From the NCBI RefSeq assembly GCF_001613105.1, contig NZ_BDBS01000004.1:186001-250000 (forward strand): 64,000 nucleotides of DNA, given 5' to 3'. Shown here piece after piece: positions 25,980 through 35,046 of this stretch. Position 1 is the stretch's first letter, and each line of letters starts with the position of its first letter. This DNA is from Nocardia pseudobrasiliensis NBRC 108224 (GTDB taxonomy: Bacteria; Actinomycetota; Actinomycetes; Mycobacteriales; Mycobacteriaceae). Both the position numbers and the translations under genes were made by a program. The notes under the pieces were generated by a model that was not told the DNA's origin, ran no database searches, and saw nothing but the letters and a program-made list of their open reading frames with translations.

Positions 25980-26789
25980 TCAGATGATCTGAATGCGCTG
26001 CACGTGGCGCTCGGCGGATCCGCTGAATCCGTTGCGCCCGTGTAGCAAAGCGTGGTTGTCGACGACGACGACATCGCCGGTCTCCCAGGGATGCGCGTAG
26101 CAGTAGCGCGGGTCGTGCAGCCGATCGCGCAGGTCCTCCATCACCCGGACGCCGTCCTCGGGCGAGATGCCCTCCAAGGTCAGGAACAGCGGATTGAGAT
26201 ACTTCGCGGGGTCGAGCGGTTCGGCATAGCGGATCGTCGTCTCACCCGTCGCCGGATGCGTACCGAGCAACGGCCATTTGGCCAGTCCGCCGTAATGGGC
26301 CAGTTTGTCGGTGCGGTAGGTGATCGTGCTCTGCGCCCACAGCTCGCGCAGCTCCTGTGGAGCCTCGCGGTAAACCGCTGTGGTGTCGGAGAATACGGTC
26401 TCCCCGCCCGCGCCCGGCCGACTCCCCCGCACACACTGGAACAGGAAGAACCGGGGCACCTGCGCCGCGAAGGCGCCATCCCAGTGGAACGGCACATCGC
26501 CCTTGTCGAACAGGTAGTTCTTCGGATCGTCCTGGACGACCAAATCGAGAATTGTGCCGAAGTCCCACCGCAGCAATTCGCCCGCGGCGCGGCAGTACCG
26601 CTCCAGTTCCTCCTTCTCGAGCAGACCGTAGCCACGCAGCACGGTGACCTTGGTGGCGAGACTGGTGGCGAGCAGATCGTCGATCGGCACATCGGCCAGG
26701 GTCTGCCCGGCGGCGGCTGCGGTGATGACGCGGGCGAAGGGCGCCAGGTCGGTCCCACCGAGCAGGGACGGACGCGTGCTGTTTGTCAT
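25980..26789 (-). CDS. isnB: Fe(II)/2-oxoglutarate dioxygenase, PvcB/IsnB-like
   Basis: A 269-residue TauD/TfdA-fold enzyme. The iron ligands are visible as HWD (FHWDGAF) and the distal His with the 2-OG Arg region in VDNHALLHGRNGF. It is directly coupled to an isonitrile synthase (ATGA overlap), the universal pvcA-pvcB arrangement. It is known in that pair to convert the beta-amino-acid-derived isonitrile to a vinyl isonitrile by oxidative decarboxylation, or to hydroxylate it. AAGGAG lies 5 bases upstream of the ATG. The symbol follows the family name. Confidence 0.88.
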   Translation of the reverse strand: MTNSTRPSLLGGTDLAPFARVITAAAAGQTLADVPIDDLLATSLATKVTVLRGYGLLEKEELERYCRAAGELLRWDFGTILDLVVQDDPKNYLFDKGDVPFHWDGAFAAQVPRFFLFQCVRGSRPGAGGETVFSDTTAVYREAPQELRELWAQSTITYRTDKLAHYGGLAKWPLLGTHPATGETTIRYAEPLDPAKYLNPLFLTLEGISPEDGVRVMEDLRDRLHDPRYCYAHPWETGDVVVVDNHALLHGRNGFSGSAERHVQRIQII

Positions 26790-27772
26790 ATCGCTCCTTG
26801 GGTTGCGAGTACGAAATGGCTCGGGCGGCTGTTGCGCCAGACCAGCCGCGCGCCGAGGCATTCCGCCTCGGCGCGTTTGATCAGCGCGTATTTGGTGCCG
26901 TCGTCCAGCACGACCCCGTGCCACGGGGTCAGCCAGTTGTCCGGCGTGCGCAGCAGGTGGAAGCCGATCTTTTCGCTGTGATGGGATTGCGGATGGATGG
27001 ACAGCCGCACCGCGTCGGGAAACACCCCGAGGATGAGCCGACTCCAGGATTGGCTGCGCTGCACCACCTCGTAGGCGGTCTCCTTGGACCGATTCCGGCG
27101 CTGCGTAGCGCTCAATTCCGGCATCAGCACCGCATTGTCCTCGACCATGAACCGGTGAATGCCGTTGAACATTCGCCGCATTTCCGGATCGGTCTTCACC
27201 GATTCGCGAATGGAGTCGATGCTCGTGGCGAACTCGTCGAGCAGGCGACGACGCCGCTCGTCCCAGGTCATCTCCGGCATCGCGTCGCGCAGTCCGTACA
27301 GCCCGATCGAGCCGCCGCCGGTGGATCGGATCATCCGGCGCAGTTCGTCGGCATACTCGTCGACGTTCGCATCCGGAATGCCCAGTGAATCGCTGAAGAC
27401 GTGGCCGTCGGAGCAGATCGTCACGATCGCGCCCGGTGCGTACACCGCCGAGATCCGATCGCAGAAACCCTGCAGCGATTCGATGGCCAGTGTCTCGGCC
27501 ATATCCGGCAGTCGCCCAAGGGTTTTGCGCCGGTTGCGGGATTTGACGGGGAAGGCGGGTATGACGAAGTGCACCGGCTTACCCGCCTCGACGAACCTGA
27601 CCACCTTCTTCAGGTGGGGAGCGAAACAGTCGCCGCAGGGGCTCTCGTCGCAGGGCGTGTTCTGTTCGGCGCACCGGCGCCGGGCGAAAACCAGGCGCAG
27701 CACATCCGCGGCGACGGCTTCCGACATATGCTTATGGACGAATTCTGAACTATTATCGACGCTTGTGCTCAT
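26786..27772 (-). CDS. isnA: Isonitrile (isocyanide) synthase, PvcA/IsnA/DIT1 family
   Basis: A 328-residue member of the DIT1/PvcA family. Key segments are FVIPAFPVKSRNRRKTLGRLPDMAE, YAPGAIVTICSDGHVFSD, the central FMVEDNAV and the C-terminal HSEKIGFHLL...WLTPWHGVV. It is known to convert L-Tyr or L-Trp to an isonitrile using ribulose-5-phosphate as the carbon donor. An N-terminal Cys cluster (CAEQNTPCDESPCGDC) is visible. It is the first gene of the operon; GAGAG precedes the ATG. Confidence 0.92.
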   Translation of the reverse strand: MSTSVDNSSEFVHKHMSEAVAADVLRLVFARRRCAEQNTPCDESPCGDCFAPHLKKVVRFVEAGKPVHFVIPAFPVKSRNRRKTLGRLPDMAETLAIESLQGFCDRISAVYAPGAIVTICSDGHVFSDSLGIPDANVDEYADELRRMIRSTGGGSIGLYGLRDAMPEMTWDERRRRLLDEFATSIDSIRESVKTDPEMRRMFNGIHRFMVEDNAVLMPELSATQRRNRSKETAYEVVQRSQSWSRLILGVFPDAVRLSIHPQSHHSEKIGFHLLRTPDNWLTPWHGVVLDDGTKYALIKRAEAECLGARLVWRNSRPSHFVLATQGAI

Positions 27773-28094
27773 AACTACTCTCGACGACTTGCGATGACAT
27801 GGACGCCCGGAAATATCACCGATATCGGAACCGAGGCGAAATCGACTGCGCCTGCCAGGCGGAATCTTTGCCGATACATAACTCGGCCATCAAAGCACAG
27901 GAAATGATCTACCCCCCGGCGTGCGGCCGAAAAACGGCCCCCCAATCTCTACACGCTTGTATCGAAGAACAACCTCATCCTAGCCCCGCTCAAATAGCCC
28001 GGCAAGCTTTTTCTGTCGAGCATTCCGGGAGGCGGCAATCACATTGATTTCGGTGCCAATGCTTTTCGGGGGTTTCCATTTTGTCGAACAACTA
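27773..28094 (-). promoter_or_regulatory. Leader and promoter region of the isnA operon
   Basis: About 320 bp without a credible gene between the isnA start and the hairpin at 28095. It is noticeably AT-richer than the surroundings. A short GGCCG-AAAAA-CGGCC stem lies near 27930. No consensus promoter or operator is certain. It must hold the isnA promoter if the hairpin ends the upstream operon. Confidence 0.5.
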
Positions 28095-28132
28095 CGACCA
28101 CCCCGCCGAAGCATGCTTCGGCGGGGTGGTCG
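28095..28132 (-). terminator. Perfect 19-bp-arm hairpin after the MFS gene
   Basis: CGACCACCCCGCCGAAGCA pairs with TGCTTCGGCGGGGTGGTCG without mismatch. It starts 26 bases after the MFS stop on the minus strand. T-runs (GATTTTTCGATTTT) lie on the plus-strand side, so it would act as a classical terminator for rightward transcripts and an L-shaped one for the MFS operon. Confidence 0.8.
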
Positions 28133-28158
28133 GATTTTTCGATTTTATTTCGCGCGCA

Positions 28159-29355
28159 TCACGGCTGTCCCGCCATTCCTGGTTCGGCGACCGGCGCACT
28201 CGTCCGCTCGGCTTCCGCGGCGATGCGGTCCCGGTACCACGCCAGACAGCTCAACGCGATACCTGCCGCGGTGATCACGGCTGCCACCAGATACATCGAC
28301 CGCAGTCCGCTGGTGACGATGACCCGGCCGCCCATCCATCCCGCGAACGCAGCCGCCACCTGATACGCCGAGGCGTTGACCGCCAGGGCCAGGGTGGGCG
28401 CCGCGCTCGCGGTACCCAGTACGCGAGCCTGCATTCCGGGTATCACGGCAAAGCCCAGCGCACCGATGATGAACACCAATACCCCGATGATCACGGTGAT
28501 GTCGCTCGTCACCCACATCAGGGCGAGCGCGAGGGCCAGCAGCGTGAGCAACCCGATCTGCGAGGGCATCTTCGCCCGGTCCCACAGTCGACCGCCCGTG
28601 AGGTTGCCGACTGTCGCGCCGACGCCGTACACCAACAGCCATATCGCGATGGAGCCGCTGGAGAACCCGCTGACATCGGTCAGCAGTGGCGCGAAGTAGG
28701 TGAACACCATCAATATCCCCGCATTGGCGACCGCGTACACCACAATCGCCAATTGCAGGTCGCGACTACGGAATACACGCAGCTCGCTGACGACCGAACC
28801 ACCGGCGCTCGCCACGGCCGGCACCAGCCACAGCACGAGCAGCAATCCGAGCGTGCCCACCGCGGCGATCGTCGCGAAGGTGGCGCGCCACCCGTAATGC
28901 GAACCGACGAAGGTGCCGAGCGGCGCGCCGACGATCATCGCCACGTTCATCCCGAAGACCAGCTTCGACACCGTCGACGCCTGTTTGCCCTCCGGCGCGG
29001 TCGATATGGCGGTGACGACCGCGTTGGCGAAGAAGGTCGAGGTGATGCTCGCGGTAATGAGCCGGGCCGCGAACAATACGGCGTAGGTCGGCGCCAGGGC
29101 CGAGGCGAGGTTGCCGAGGACGGCGACGCCGAGCAGCACCACCATCAAGGGTTTCCGGGGATACCGGGTGGTGAGCGCGGTCAACGTCGGCCCGCCCACG
29201 ATCATCCCGATGGCATACGCCGTAACCAGTAGACCCGCGGCCGGAATCGACACGCCGAGATCGGAGGCGAGGTCCGGAAGGATACCGGCGATGACGAACT
29301 CACCGGTCGTAATTCCGAAGACGCACAAGGAAAGTGAAGCAATACTGAATCGCAT
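28159..29355 (-). CDS. MFS exporter of the isonitrile cluster (DHA1 type)
   Basis: A 398-residue protein with about 12 membrane helices. It has RYPRKPLMVVLLGVAVLG (motif A region), FAARLITASITSTFFANA and the motif C-like GMNVAMIVGAPLG. It resembles chloramphenicol/arabinose-type exporters. As the last gene of the LLM-StyA-MFS operon it probably exports the product or gives self-protection. The start is ATG 29355, 46 bases after the StyA-like stop. Confidence 0.9.
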   Translation of the reverse strand: MRFSIASLSLCVFGITTGEFVIAGILPDLASDLGVSIPAAGLLVTAYAIGMIVGGPTLTALTTRYPRKPLMVVLLGVAVLGNLASALAPTYAVLFAARLITASITSTFFANAVVTAISTAPEGKQASTVSKLVFGMNVAMIVGAPLGTFVGSHYGWRATFATIAAVGTLGLLLVLWLVPAVASAGGSVVSELRVFRSRDLQLAIVVYAVANAGILMVFTYFAPLLTDVSGFSSGSIAIWLLVYGVGATVGNLTGGRLWDRAKMPSQIGLLTLLALALALMWVTSDITVIIGVLVFIIGALGFAVIPGMQARVLGTASAAPTLALAVNASAYQVAAAFAGWMGGRVIVTSGLRSMYLVAAVITAAGIALSCLAWYRDRIAAEAERTSAPVAEPGMAGQP

Positions 29356-29401
29356 GATTCTCTTTTCTGTCGGAGCGTGATCGATATCTGGATTGCTCAC
29401 C

Positions 29402-30622
29402 TCACTCCGCACGGAAGCCAGCGAGGAACGATTCGGTTCCCATTGGGCTGGACAGCGTGCGCCACTGGGCGACCGGGTCGTTGAAGTTGTTGACGAAGGC
29501 TTCCGCGATCCGTTTGTCCTCGGCCGCTTTCTCGAACAGCCCGACCGTATGCGCGGGCGGCGGGCCGAGAAATGCCGCGCTCCACTCGACGACATTTCGT
29601 GCGTGCACCCAGAGCTGCTCGGAGGCCGCCCGGCAGAATCGCTCGTCGTACCGATCCGATGTTCTGGCTATCAGGTCGGCGAGCTCGAATGCGGTGTGCG
29701 AGCCGAGATTCGCGCCCTGCGCGGTGAGCGGATCGTTCGTGATCCACGCATCGCCGATGGCGATCGCGCACTTACCGTCCGGCAGACGCGCCCAACCCCG
29801 GCGAACCACGGGAGTGACCCCGCCCTGAGCCACTTCCCCCGGTCCGATGAGTGCGAACGTTCGCGCATCGATGCGCTCGCGCAGTCGCGGGGTGAATTCG
29901 CCGAGCAGCGCGAGCACATCGCGGTGGAAACCCTCGGGATCGGCGTCGGAGTCCACATGCGAGATCGCTTCGAGCGGTCCGCCGGGGACGGCCTCGAACG
30001 CCAGCACGTCGGCCCTGCCCTGCGGGGAGAGGAACGGCATCCGCAGGATCTCGCCGATACCGGCGAGCAGGTACAGATCCAGCGAATTCGGCATTTCCTC
30101 GCTGATCCCGTAATACAAACCGCTGCAAAGGATCCGCTGCGGGCCGTCGAATACCGATCGTGTCTCGTCCCGAGGGAACAGCTCGCGCATCGAGCGGTCC
30201 CCATTGGCGACGACCATCAGGTCGTGCCGCTCGGCCAACTCCGCGATGGGCCGCGCGCCGACGACAACCTTGCCGCCCCGATCGACGAACTTCGCGCACA
30301 GGTGCGGCAGATAGATGCGGAAATCCACGACGCTCGACGGCGGCCGCAGATCCGCATGGAAGGTCAGTTCGCGTTCGTCGGTCCGGACCGCGACATCCCA
30401 TCTGCGCACCTGTGCGTCGGCGAACTCCCAATCGAAGACGTCGAGCCGCGTCTCCCGGCGCTGAGTCGGGCCGAATCGGGCCGGGAAATTGCGGGGCCTC
30501 CCGGATGCGAGCTGATCGAGCTCCTGTGCGGAGTAGACGACGACCTCGATGCCCAGTTGCTGGAGTCGCAATGCGAGCTGCAACCCTGAAATGCCGGTTC
30601 CGACAATGCCGATGCTGGTCAT
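29402..30622 (-). CDS. StyA-like FAD-dependent monooxygenase (styrene monooxygenase family)
   Basis: A 406-residue protein matching the StyA oxygenase family: the FAD loop GIVGTGISGLQLALRLQQLGI, YSAQELDQLASGRPRNFPARF, VVANGDRSMRELFPR and GDAWITNDPLTAQGANLGSHTAFEL. StyA enzymes take reduced FAD from a separate reductase and epoxidise styrenes, or oxidise indole. In this cluster a styryl isonitrile is an attractive substrate (inference). Coupled to the LLM gene by an ATGA overlap. No StyB-like reductase lies in the window. Confidence 0.87.
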   Translation of the reverse strand: MTSIGIVGTGISGLQLALRLQQLGIEVVVYSAQELDQLASGRPRNFPARFGPTQRRETRLDVFDWEFADAQVRRWDVAVRTDERELTFHADLRPPSSVVDFRIYLPHLCAKFVDRGGKVVVGARPIAELAERHDLMVVANGDRSMRELFPRDETRSVFDGPQRILCSGLYYGISEEMPNSLDLYLLAGIGEILRMPFLSPQGRADVLAFEAVPGGPLEAISHVDSDADPEGFHRDVLALLGEFTPRLRERIDARTFALIGPGEVAQGGVTPVVRRGWARLPDGKCAIAIGDAWITNDPLTAQGANLGSHTAFELADLIARTSDRYDERFCRAASEQLWVHARNVVEWSAAFLGPPPAHTVGLFEKAAEDKRIAEAFVNNFNDPVAQWRTLSSPMGTESFLAGFRAE

Positions 30623-31761
30623 GAGATTGTTTCGCCAATCGGTGAGGTGGCCCGCAGTTCGCGAGCGAGCCAGGCCACTGTCTCGAGGGTGTACGCCGCG
30701 TCATCGGGAGAGGCCATCGCCGAAACCGGAATCAGCATCGGATGTTCGAGACCCGCCTCGACCAGCGCACCGATCCGTTCGAGCACCGTCTGTCTGCTTC
30801 CGACGAGCACCTGCTCGGCGACTATCCGTTCGGGAACGGCGGCCATCGCCTGCCGTACTTCACCACGGGTCAATACATGGGGCAGCAGCTCGGTGAGCCC
30901 CTTGTATTCGACGCCGAATGGATGTACGGCGCCGTGCGACGCCCACGCGGCCGCGCTCGCGTGCAAGGCAAGGAACCGAATCGGGTTGGCGTGCAACAGT
31001 TGGTGGGCCCGCCGGTCGGTTTCGGCCACGACGATGGGTATACCGCCGGAAGCCACGATCGCATTCGGATCCCGACCCGCCGCCGCGGCGGCCTTCCGCA
31101 CGACGCTCAGCCGGCGTGCGTATTCGTCCGGCGCCACGAGTTCCGATGGCAGCCATCCATCCGCGTACCGACCGGTCAATGTGAGCATTCGGGACCTGTT
31201 CGCGCCGACCCACAGCCGTGGTTCGCGACCTTCGGGGGCGCGCAGACCCATCAGTGCCCGATCCAGGGTGAAATGGCGACCCTCGAAGTCGTGCGGGCCC
31301 GCACCGTCCAGCATCATCCGCACGATCCGCAGGGCCTCCTCGACCCTGCCCACTCGATGATCGTGTGCCACACCATAGGGCTGGAGGTTTTCCGATGCCC
31401 CCGTTCCTATCCCGAGTACCGGCGGCCGCTCGGTGAACTGCGCGAGGGTGAGCGCCGTTTGAGCCAATACCGCCGGATGCCTGCGGTGCGGGTCGGTGAC
31501 GCCGACGGCGAGTTGCACCGGGCCCGCATGCGAGGCGAAATTGCCCAGCACCGTGGCGAAGTCGAGGCATCGGTCCGGTGTCGGCAGGGCCGACGCGAGG
31601 TAGGTGAAGTCCGTATCCCACGCTTGGCTCGGAAATGTGTTGATCAGGTGGTCGAAAATCAGGAAGGCGTCGAGTTCATGGACCCGAGCCAATTCCAACA
31701 GACCGCGCCCGCCCTCGACGGAGCCGGCCGCATCCCACACAAGCCCTACTTTTACGGTCAT
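30619..31761 (-). CDS. LLM-class F420-dependent oxidoreductase
   Basis: A 380-residue luciferase-like monooxygenase-fold protein (VGLVWDAAGSVEGGRGLLELARVHELDAF; LAVGVTDPHRRHPAVLAQ; GIGTGASENLQPYG; LWVGANRSRMLTLTGRYADGW). It resembles F420-dependent dehydrogenases and reductases such as MER. GGGAG precedes ATG 31761. First gene of the second cluster operon, divergent from the LysR regulator. The reaction is unknown, possibly reduction or oxidation of a pathway intermediate. Confidence 0.85.
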   Translation of the reverse strand: MTVKVGLVWDAAGSVEGGRGLLELARVHELDAFLIFDHLINTFPSQAWDTDFTYLASALPTPDRCLDFATVLGNFASHAGPVQLAVGVTDPHRRHPAVLAQTALTLAQFTERPPVLGIGTGASENLQPYGVAHDHRVGRVEEALRIVRMMLDGAGPHDFEGRHFTLDRALMGLRAPEGREPRLWVGANRSRMLTLTGRYADGWLPSELVAPDEYARRLSVVRKAAAAAGRDPNAIVASGGIPIVVAETDRRAHQLLHANPIRFLALHASAAAWASHGAVHPFGVEYKGLTELLPHVLTRGEVRQAMAAVPERIVAEQVLVGSRQTVLERIGALVEAGLEHPMLIPVSAMASPDDAAYTLETVAWLARELRATSPIGETIS

Positions 31762-32066
31762 CGTCCGCTCCCGGCCGACCGCCTCGAGATGGCTTGTTTG
31801 TTTTCGATGCGCACGCGGCATCACCCCCCTTTTCCGGTTCGAATCCCCTCGGGCGAATGCGCTGGGAAATAGCCGCTTCTGCCACTCCCTATCGACCGAT
31901 CCATACCGACGCCGCGCACAGCAATCCCCGAGCCAATGGATCGCCGAGCGAATTGTCGTAATGGCGTGCCGCCATGCGGCGTGTCTTCATCAGCTTGCCA
32001 GGCGTACCCTGTCACCGGCAACGGTGTACCGATTAGAATTCGGCTCGGTTTGATAAAGTGTAGGTT
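31762..32066. promoter_or_regulatory. Divergent promoter region, LLM operon / LysR regulator
   Basis: A 305-bp region between divergent starts. It is the expected site of LysR-type binding. Candidate AT-rich cores are GATTAGAATTC and GTTTGATAAAGTGTAGG just before the LysR start. No single T-N11-A box stands out reliably. Confidence 0.5.
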
Positions 32067-33044
32067 ATGAACCAGGCTCGCAATTTCCTTGCCGGCGTGG
32101 ACGATCCGACCGCCCACCAGCTACGACTGCTGCTGACCCTCGCCGAGGAACTCCACTTCGGCCGCGCCGCCAGCAGGCTGCATCTCACCCAGCCGGCACT
32201 GAGCCAGCAGATTCGTTCACTCGAGGAACGACTCGGCGTGGAGCTGTTCCACCGGACCAGCCGCCGTGTCGAACTGACCGCCGCGGGCCAAGCGGTGCTT
32301 CCGGCCGCCAGGAACGTCGTCGACGCCGCGGAGTATCTGCGAAATATCGTGCGCGGCATGGCCTCCGGGCCCGAACGCCTGCGGCTGGGCGTATGCGAGA
32401 GTTTCGCGGCCCTGCCGCCCACCCGCGGTGTCATCGCCACGCTCACCGACCTCGATCCCGTTGCGGGCCCCGAGGTTCGGGTGCTGGATCGGCTGAGCGA
32501 CCAATTGTCCGCTCTCCAGTCCGGCGAGATCGACGCGGCATTCACCCATCTGCCGGTACCGGAATATCTGGACAGCGAACCACTGAGCACCGAACCCCGA
32601 ATGGTGTGCATCGCGAGCGACGACCCACTGGCCGACCGCAGCTCCGTCCGCCTGGCGGATCTGGCCGACCACCGCGTTATCAGCTTGGTACCACCCACAT
32701 TCCGAGCCGGGCACGACTTCTGGGCGGCCAACCCCCGCCCCGACGGCACCCCGGTGCGCTTCGCCGCGCATCAGGGCTCCAGCTTCCAATCCGTCCTGTC
32801 CACGATCTCGCTCGGCGGAGTCATAGCCTTCGTCCCCGCCGTAGCGGCCAGCTTCTACCCCCGCCCGGACCTCCGCTACCTCCACGTCGAAGACCTCACC
32901 GAATGCGCCTTCGGCGTGGCCTGGAACCCCGACAACCCGATCCAGTCGAAGATCACCGCCCTACGAGCCGCCGTCAGCAGCTACCGGGCCCGCAATTCCG
33001 ATGAGGACCGGAGCAAGACGCCGCTCAGACTGGGCGTCGCCTGA
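32067..33044 (+). CDS. LysR-family regulator, probable cluster regulator
   Basis: A 325-residue LysR protein. The HTH is TAHQLRLLLTLAEELHFGRAASRLHLTQPALSQQIRSLEERLG, and the effector domain follows (RLRLGVCESFAALPP). It is divergent from the LLM-StyA-MFS operon, so it probably controls the isonitrile cluster. It is convergent with the polyprenyl synthase gene, with 39 bp between their ends. Confidence 0.92.
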   Translation: MNQARNFLAGVDDPTAHQLRLLLTLAEELHFGRAASRLHLTQPALSQQIRSLEERLGVELFHRTSRRVELTAAGQAVLPAARNVVDAAEYLRNIVRGMASGPERLRLGVCESFAALPPTRGVIATLTDLDPVAGPEVRVLDRLSDQLSALQSGEIDAAFTHLPVPEYLDSEPLSTEPRMVCIASDDPLADRSSVRLADLADHRVISLVPPTFRAGHDFWAANPRPDGTPVRFAAHQGSSFQSVLSTISLGGVIAFVPAVAASFYPRPDLRYLHVEDLTECAFGVAWNPDNPIQSKITALRAAVSSYRARNSDEDRSKTPLRLGVA

Positions 33045-33083
33045 GAAACCGAAAAGTCCGTAGCTTCCCGCAGTCCTTGCGGC

Positions 33084-34115
33084 TCAATGGTTTCGATGCG
33101 TGACGAAGTGGATCAACGCGAGCAGATCCTGAGCCCTGTTCGGGTTCGGTAGTGCCGCGATCGCCGCCGCGACTCGCTCGTCGGCCTGCAGCGCGGCCGC
33201 TCTCCTCCCGCCCGCGGCCTGCACCGCGACGGCCGCACGAGCCGCCTCGGTGACAGTGATCGGCGTCGCCGATCGATACAGTTCTTCCAATTCCACCGCG
33301 GCAGCCGTTCCGGAGGACAGGGCCGCCACCACCGGAAACGATCGCTTGCGGCGCATCAGATCCCCACCGATGGGTTTACCTGTCCTCACCGGGTCGCCCC
33401 AGATTCCGAGGATGTCGTCGGTCAGCTGGAACGCCAGACCGAGTTCGCGACCGAACGACTCGAATCGACCGACGGTCGCCGAGTCCGCCCCGGCGCACAG
33501 CGCGCCCAGCGCGGTCGCGCACCCGGTCAACGCGCCGGTCTTACCCCGCGCCATCGCCAGGTAGTCCGCGACCCGCACGCCCACCCTCTTCTCGAATGCG
33601 CAATCTCGGCTCTGGCCGAGGCACAGCTCCACGATCGCCGACTCCACCCGCGACGTCGCCTCGACGCCGACCGCGCTGGGCCACGCGGAGGTCAGTACTC
33701 GAATCGCGAGCGCATGCAGCGCGTCTCCGAGGCAGATCGCCTGCGGCACACCCCATACCGTCCACACCGTCGCCCTGCCTCGACGCAGCCGGTCGACATC
33801 TATCACGTCGTCGTGGATCAACGTGAAATTGTGCACCAGTTCCACCGCGACCGCCGCGGGAACAACCGTTCGGCCATCGACTCCGCACGCGTTCGCCGCC
33901 GCGAAGACCAGTGCCCCTCGCAAGCCCTTCCCCCATCCCGCGTCGGTCGGATTCCCCTCGGCGTCGCACCAGCCCATGTGGTAGGCCGCCATCAGATCCA
34001 ACGGGTCGGGCAGCGCTGAGATCGCTTCCCGCAGTGCGGGTTCGCATCGTCGGCGAGCCTGCTTCAATACCTCGGCGGCCCGCGCCGCGGCGATGGGTGT
34101 GACCGTGTCCGTCAT
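33084..34115 (-). CDS. Family-2 polyprenyl diphosphate synthase
   Basis: A 343-residue trans-isoprenyl diphosphate synthase. The first Asp-rich motif is LIHDDVIDVD (DDxxD) and the second FQLTDDILGIWGD (DDxxG), with GKPIGGDLMRRKRSFPVV between helices. Such enzymes make GPP, FPP or GGPP. No terpene cyclase or prenyltransferase is adjacent. ATG 34115 is chosen because the upstream GTG (34157) region does not match the family. Whether it belongs to the isonitrile cluster is uncertain. Confidence 0.9.
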   Translation of the reverse strand: MTDTVTPIAAARAAEVLKQARRRCEPALREAISALPDPLDLMAAYHMGWCDAEGNPTDAGWGKGLRGALVFAAANACGVDGRTVVPAAVAVELVHNFTLIHDDVIDVDRLRRGRATVWTVWGVPQAICLGDALHALAIRVLTSAWPSAVGVEATSRVESAIVELCLGQSRDCAFEKRVGVRVADYLAMARGKTGALTGCATALGALCAGADSATVGRFESFGRELGLAFQLTDDILGIWGDPVRTGKPIGGDLMRRKRSFPVVAALSSGTAAAVELEELYRSATPITVTEAARAAVAVQAAGGRRAAALQADERVAAAIAALPNPNRAQDLLALIHFVTHRNH

Positions 34116-34371
34116 CTCGGCTGCACCGTCCCTGTTCGAAACCTCCGTACCGGTCACTTCGACCGATTACGTCCCCAGTGTGGGGCCGATCGGACGGTTC
34201 AGAGAACTATCGCCCCGAATACCGGTCGCGGCCGCGGCGCATATCGGTTCCGATCCGACGGCCCTGCGCGTTCGGTCGCCCATATGCGTAACGCGAATCG
34301 TCGTCATGCGCACAACAGCGTTCTACCCGTGCGGAAATGCCGCCACCATCGAGCCGACGACATGCGATCGT

Positions 34372-34956
34372 TCAGCGCATCGGTTTGTGGAAGACGAGGA
34401 AATCGCACGGAGTGGCGAGCAGCGGCACCAGGTGCGGGTAGTCCTCCTCCAGCTCACCCTTACGCTCGAGGACGTATCCGAGCCGCAGATACCAGCCGCG
34501 TAGGAACTCCTTCACCGGATGCGCCCAGCCGCGGGGTACCAGTAGCTCCAGCTGCATTGTTCGCGCGCCCCGATCGGCACAGTGACGTTCGGCGAAATCG
34601 ACCAGCGCCCGGCCGATTCCGGTACCGCGCTGCTCGGGCGAGCACACCAGCATACCGAATTCGCCTACGTCATCGGCCAATTGCCGAATGCAGACAGCAC
34701 CGACGATTCGGCCGTCCTCATCGCGCGCCACGGCGACACGCCCGTCGGCGATCAACCCCGCCAGCTCGAATATCGTTGTGCGGCTGGCACCCTCACGCCA
34801 CAACCCCTCCTCGGCCACCTCGTACACCCGATTCACCAGATCGGTGAGCTCCGCGACCAACGCCGTATCGTCCGCCGCCTCCGTCGGCACCATCGCGATG
34901 GACACCATCAGCACCTCTTCACCCTCCGGGACGCTTACCGCGCCCATCGAAATCAT
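34372..34956 (-). CDS. GNAT-family N-acetyltransferase
   Basis: A 194-residue GNAT with the acetyl-CoA pyrophosphate loop CSPEQRGTGIGRALVDFAERH and the upstream beta strand IVGAVCIRQL. Substrate unknown. AAGAGG lies 6 bases before ATG 34956. It sits between the polyprenyl synthase and the divergent methyltransferase, so it could modify the cluster product (inference). Confidence 0.85.
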   Translation of the reverse strand: MISMGAVSVPEGEEVLMVSIAMVPTEAADDTALVAELTDLVNRVYEVAEEGLWREGASRTTIFELAGLIADGRVAVARDEDGRIVGAVCIRQLADDVGEFGMLVCSPEQRGTGIGRALVDFAERHCADRGARTMQLELLVPRGWAHPVKEFLRGWYLRLGYVLERKGELEEDYPHLVPLLATPCDFLVFHKPMR

Positions 34957-35046
34957 GGACAACCTCTTTCCTCAGAAGATAGCGAGCGGGTTGACCGGCA
35001 CGTCGCCCGCCCTTTTTCGGTGCAGCGGACCGTGTTCCCGGTGACG

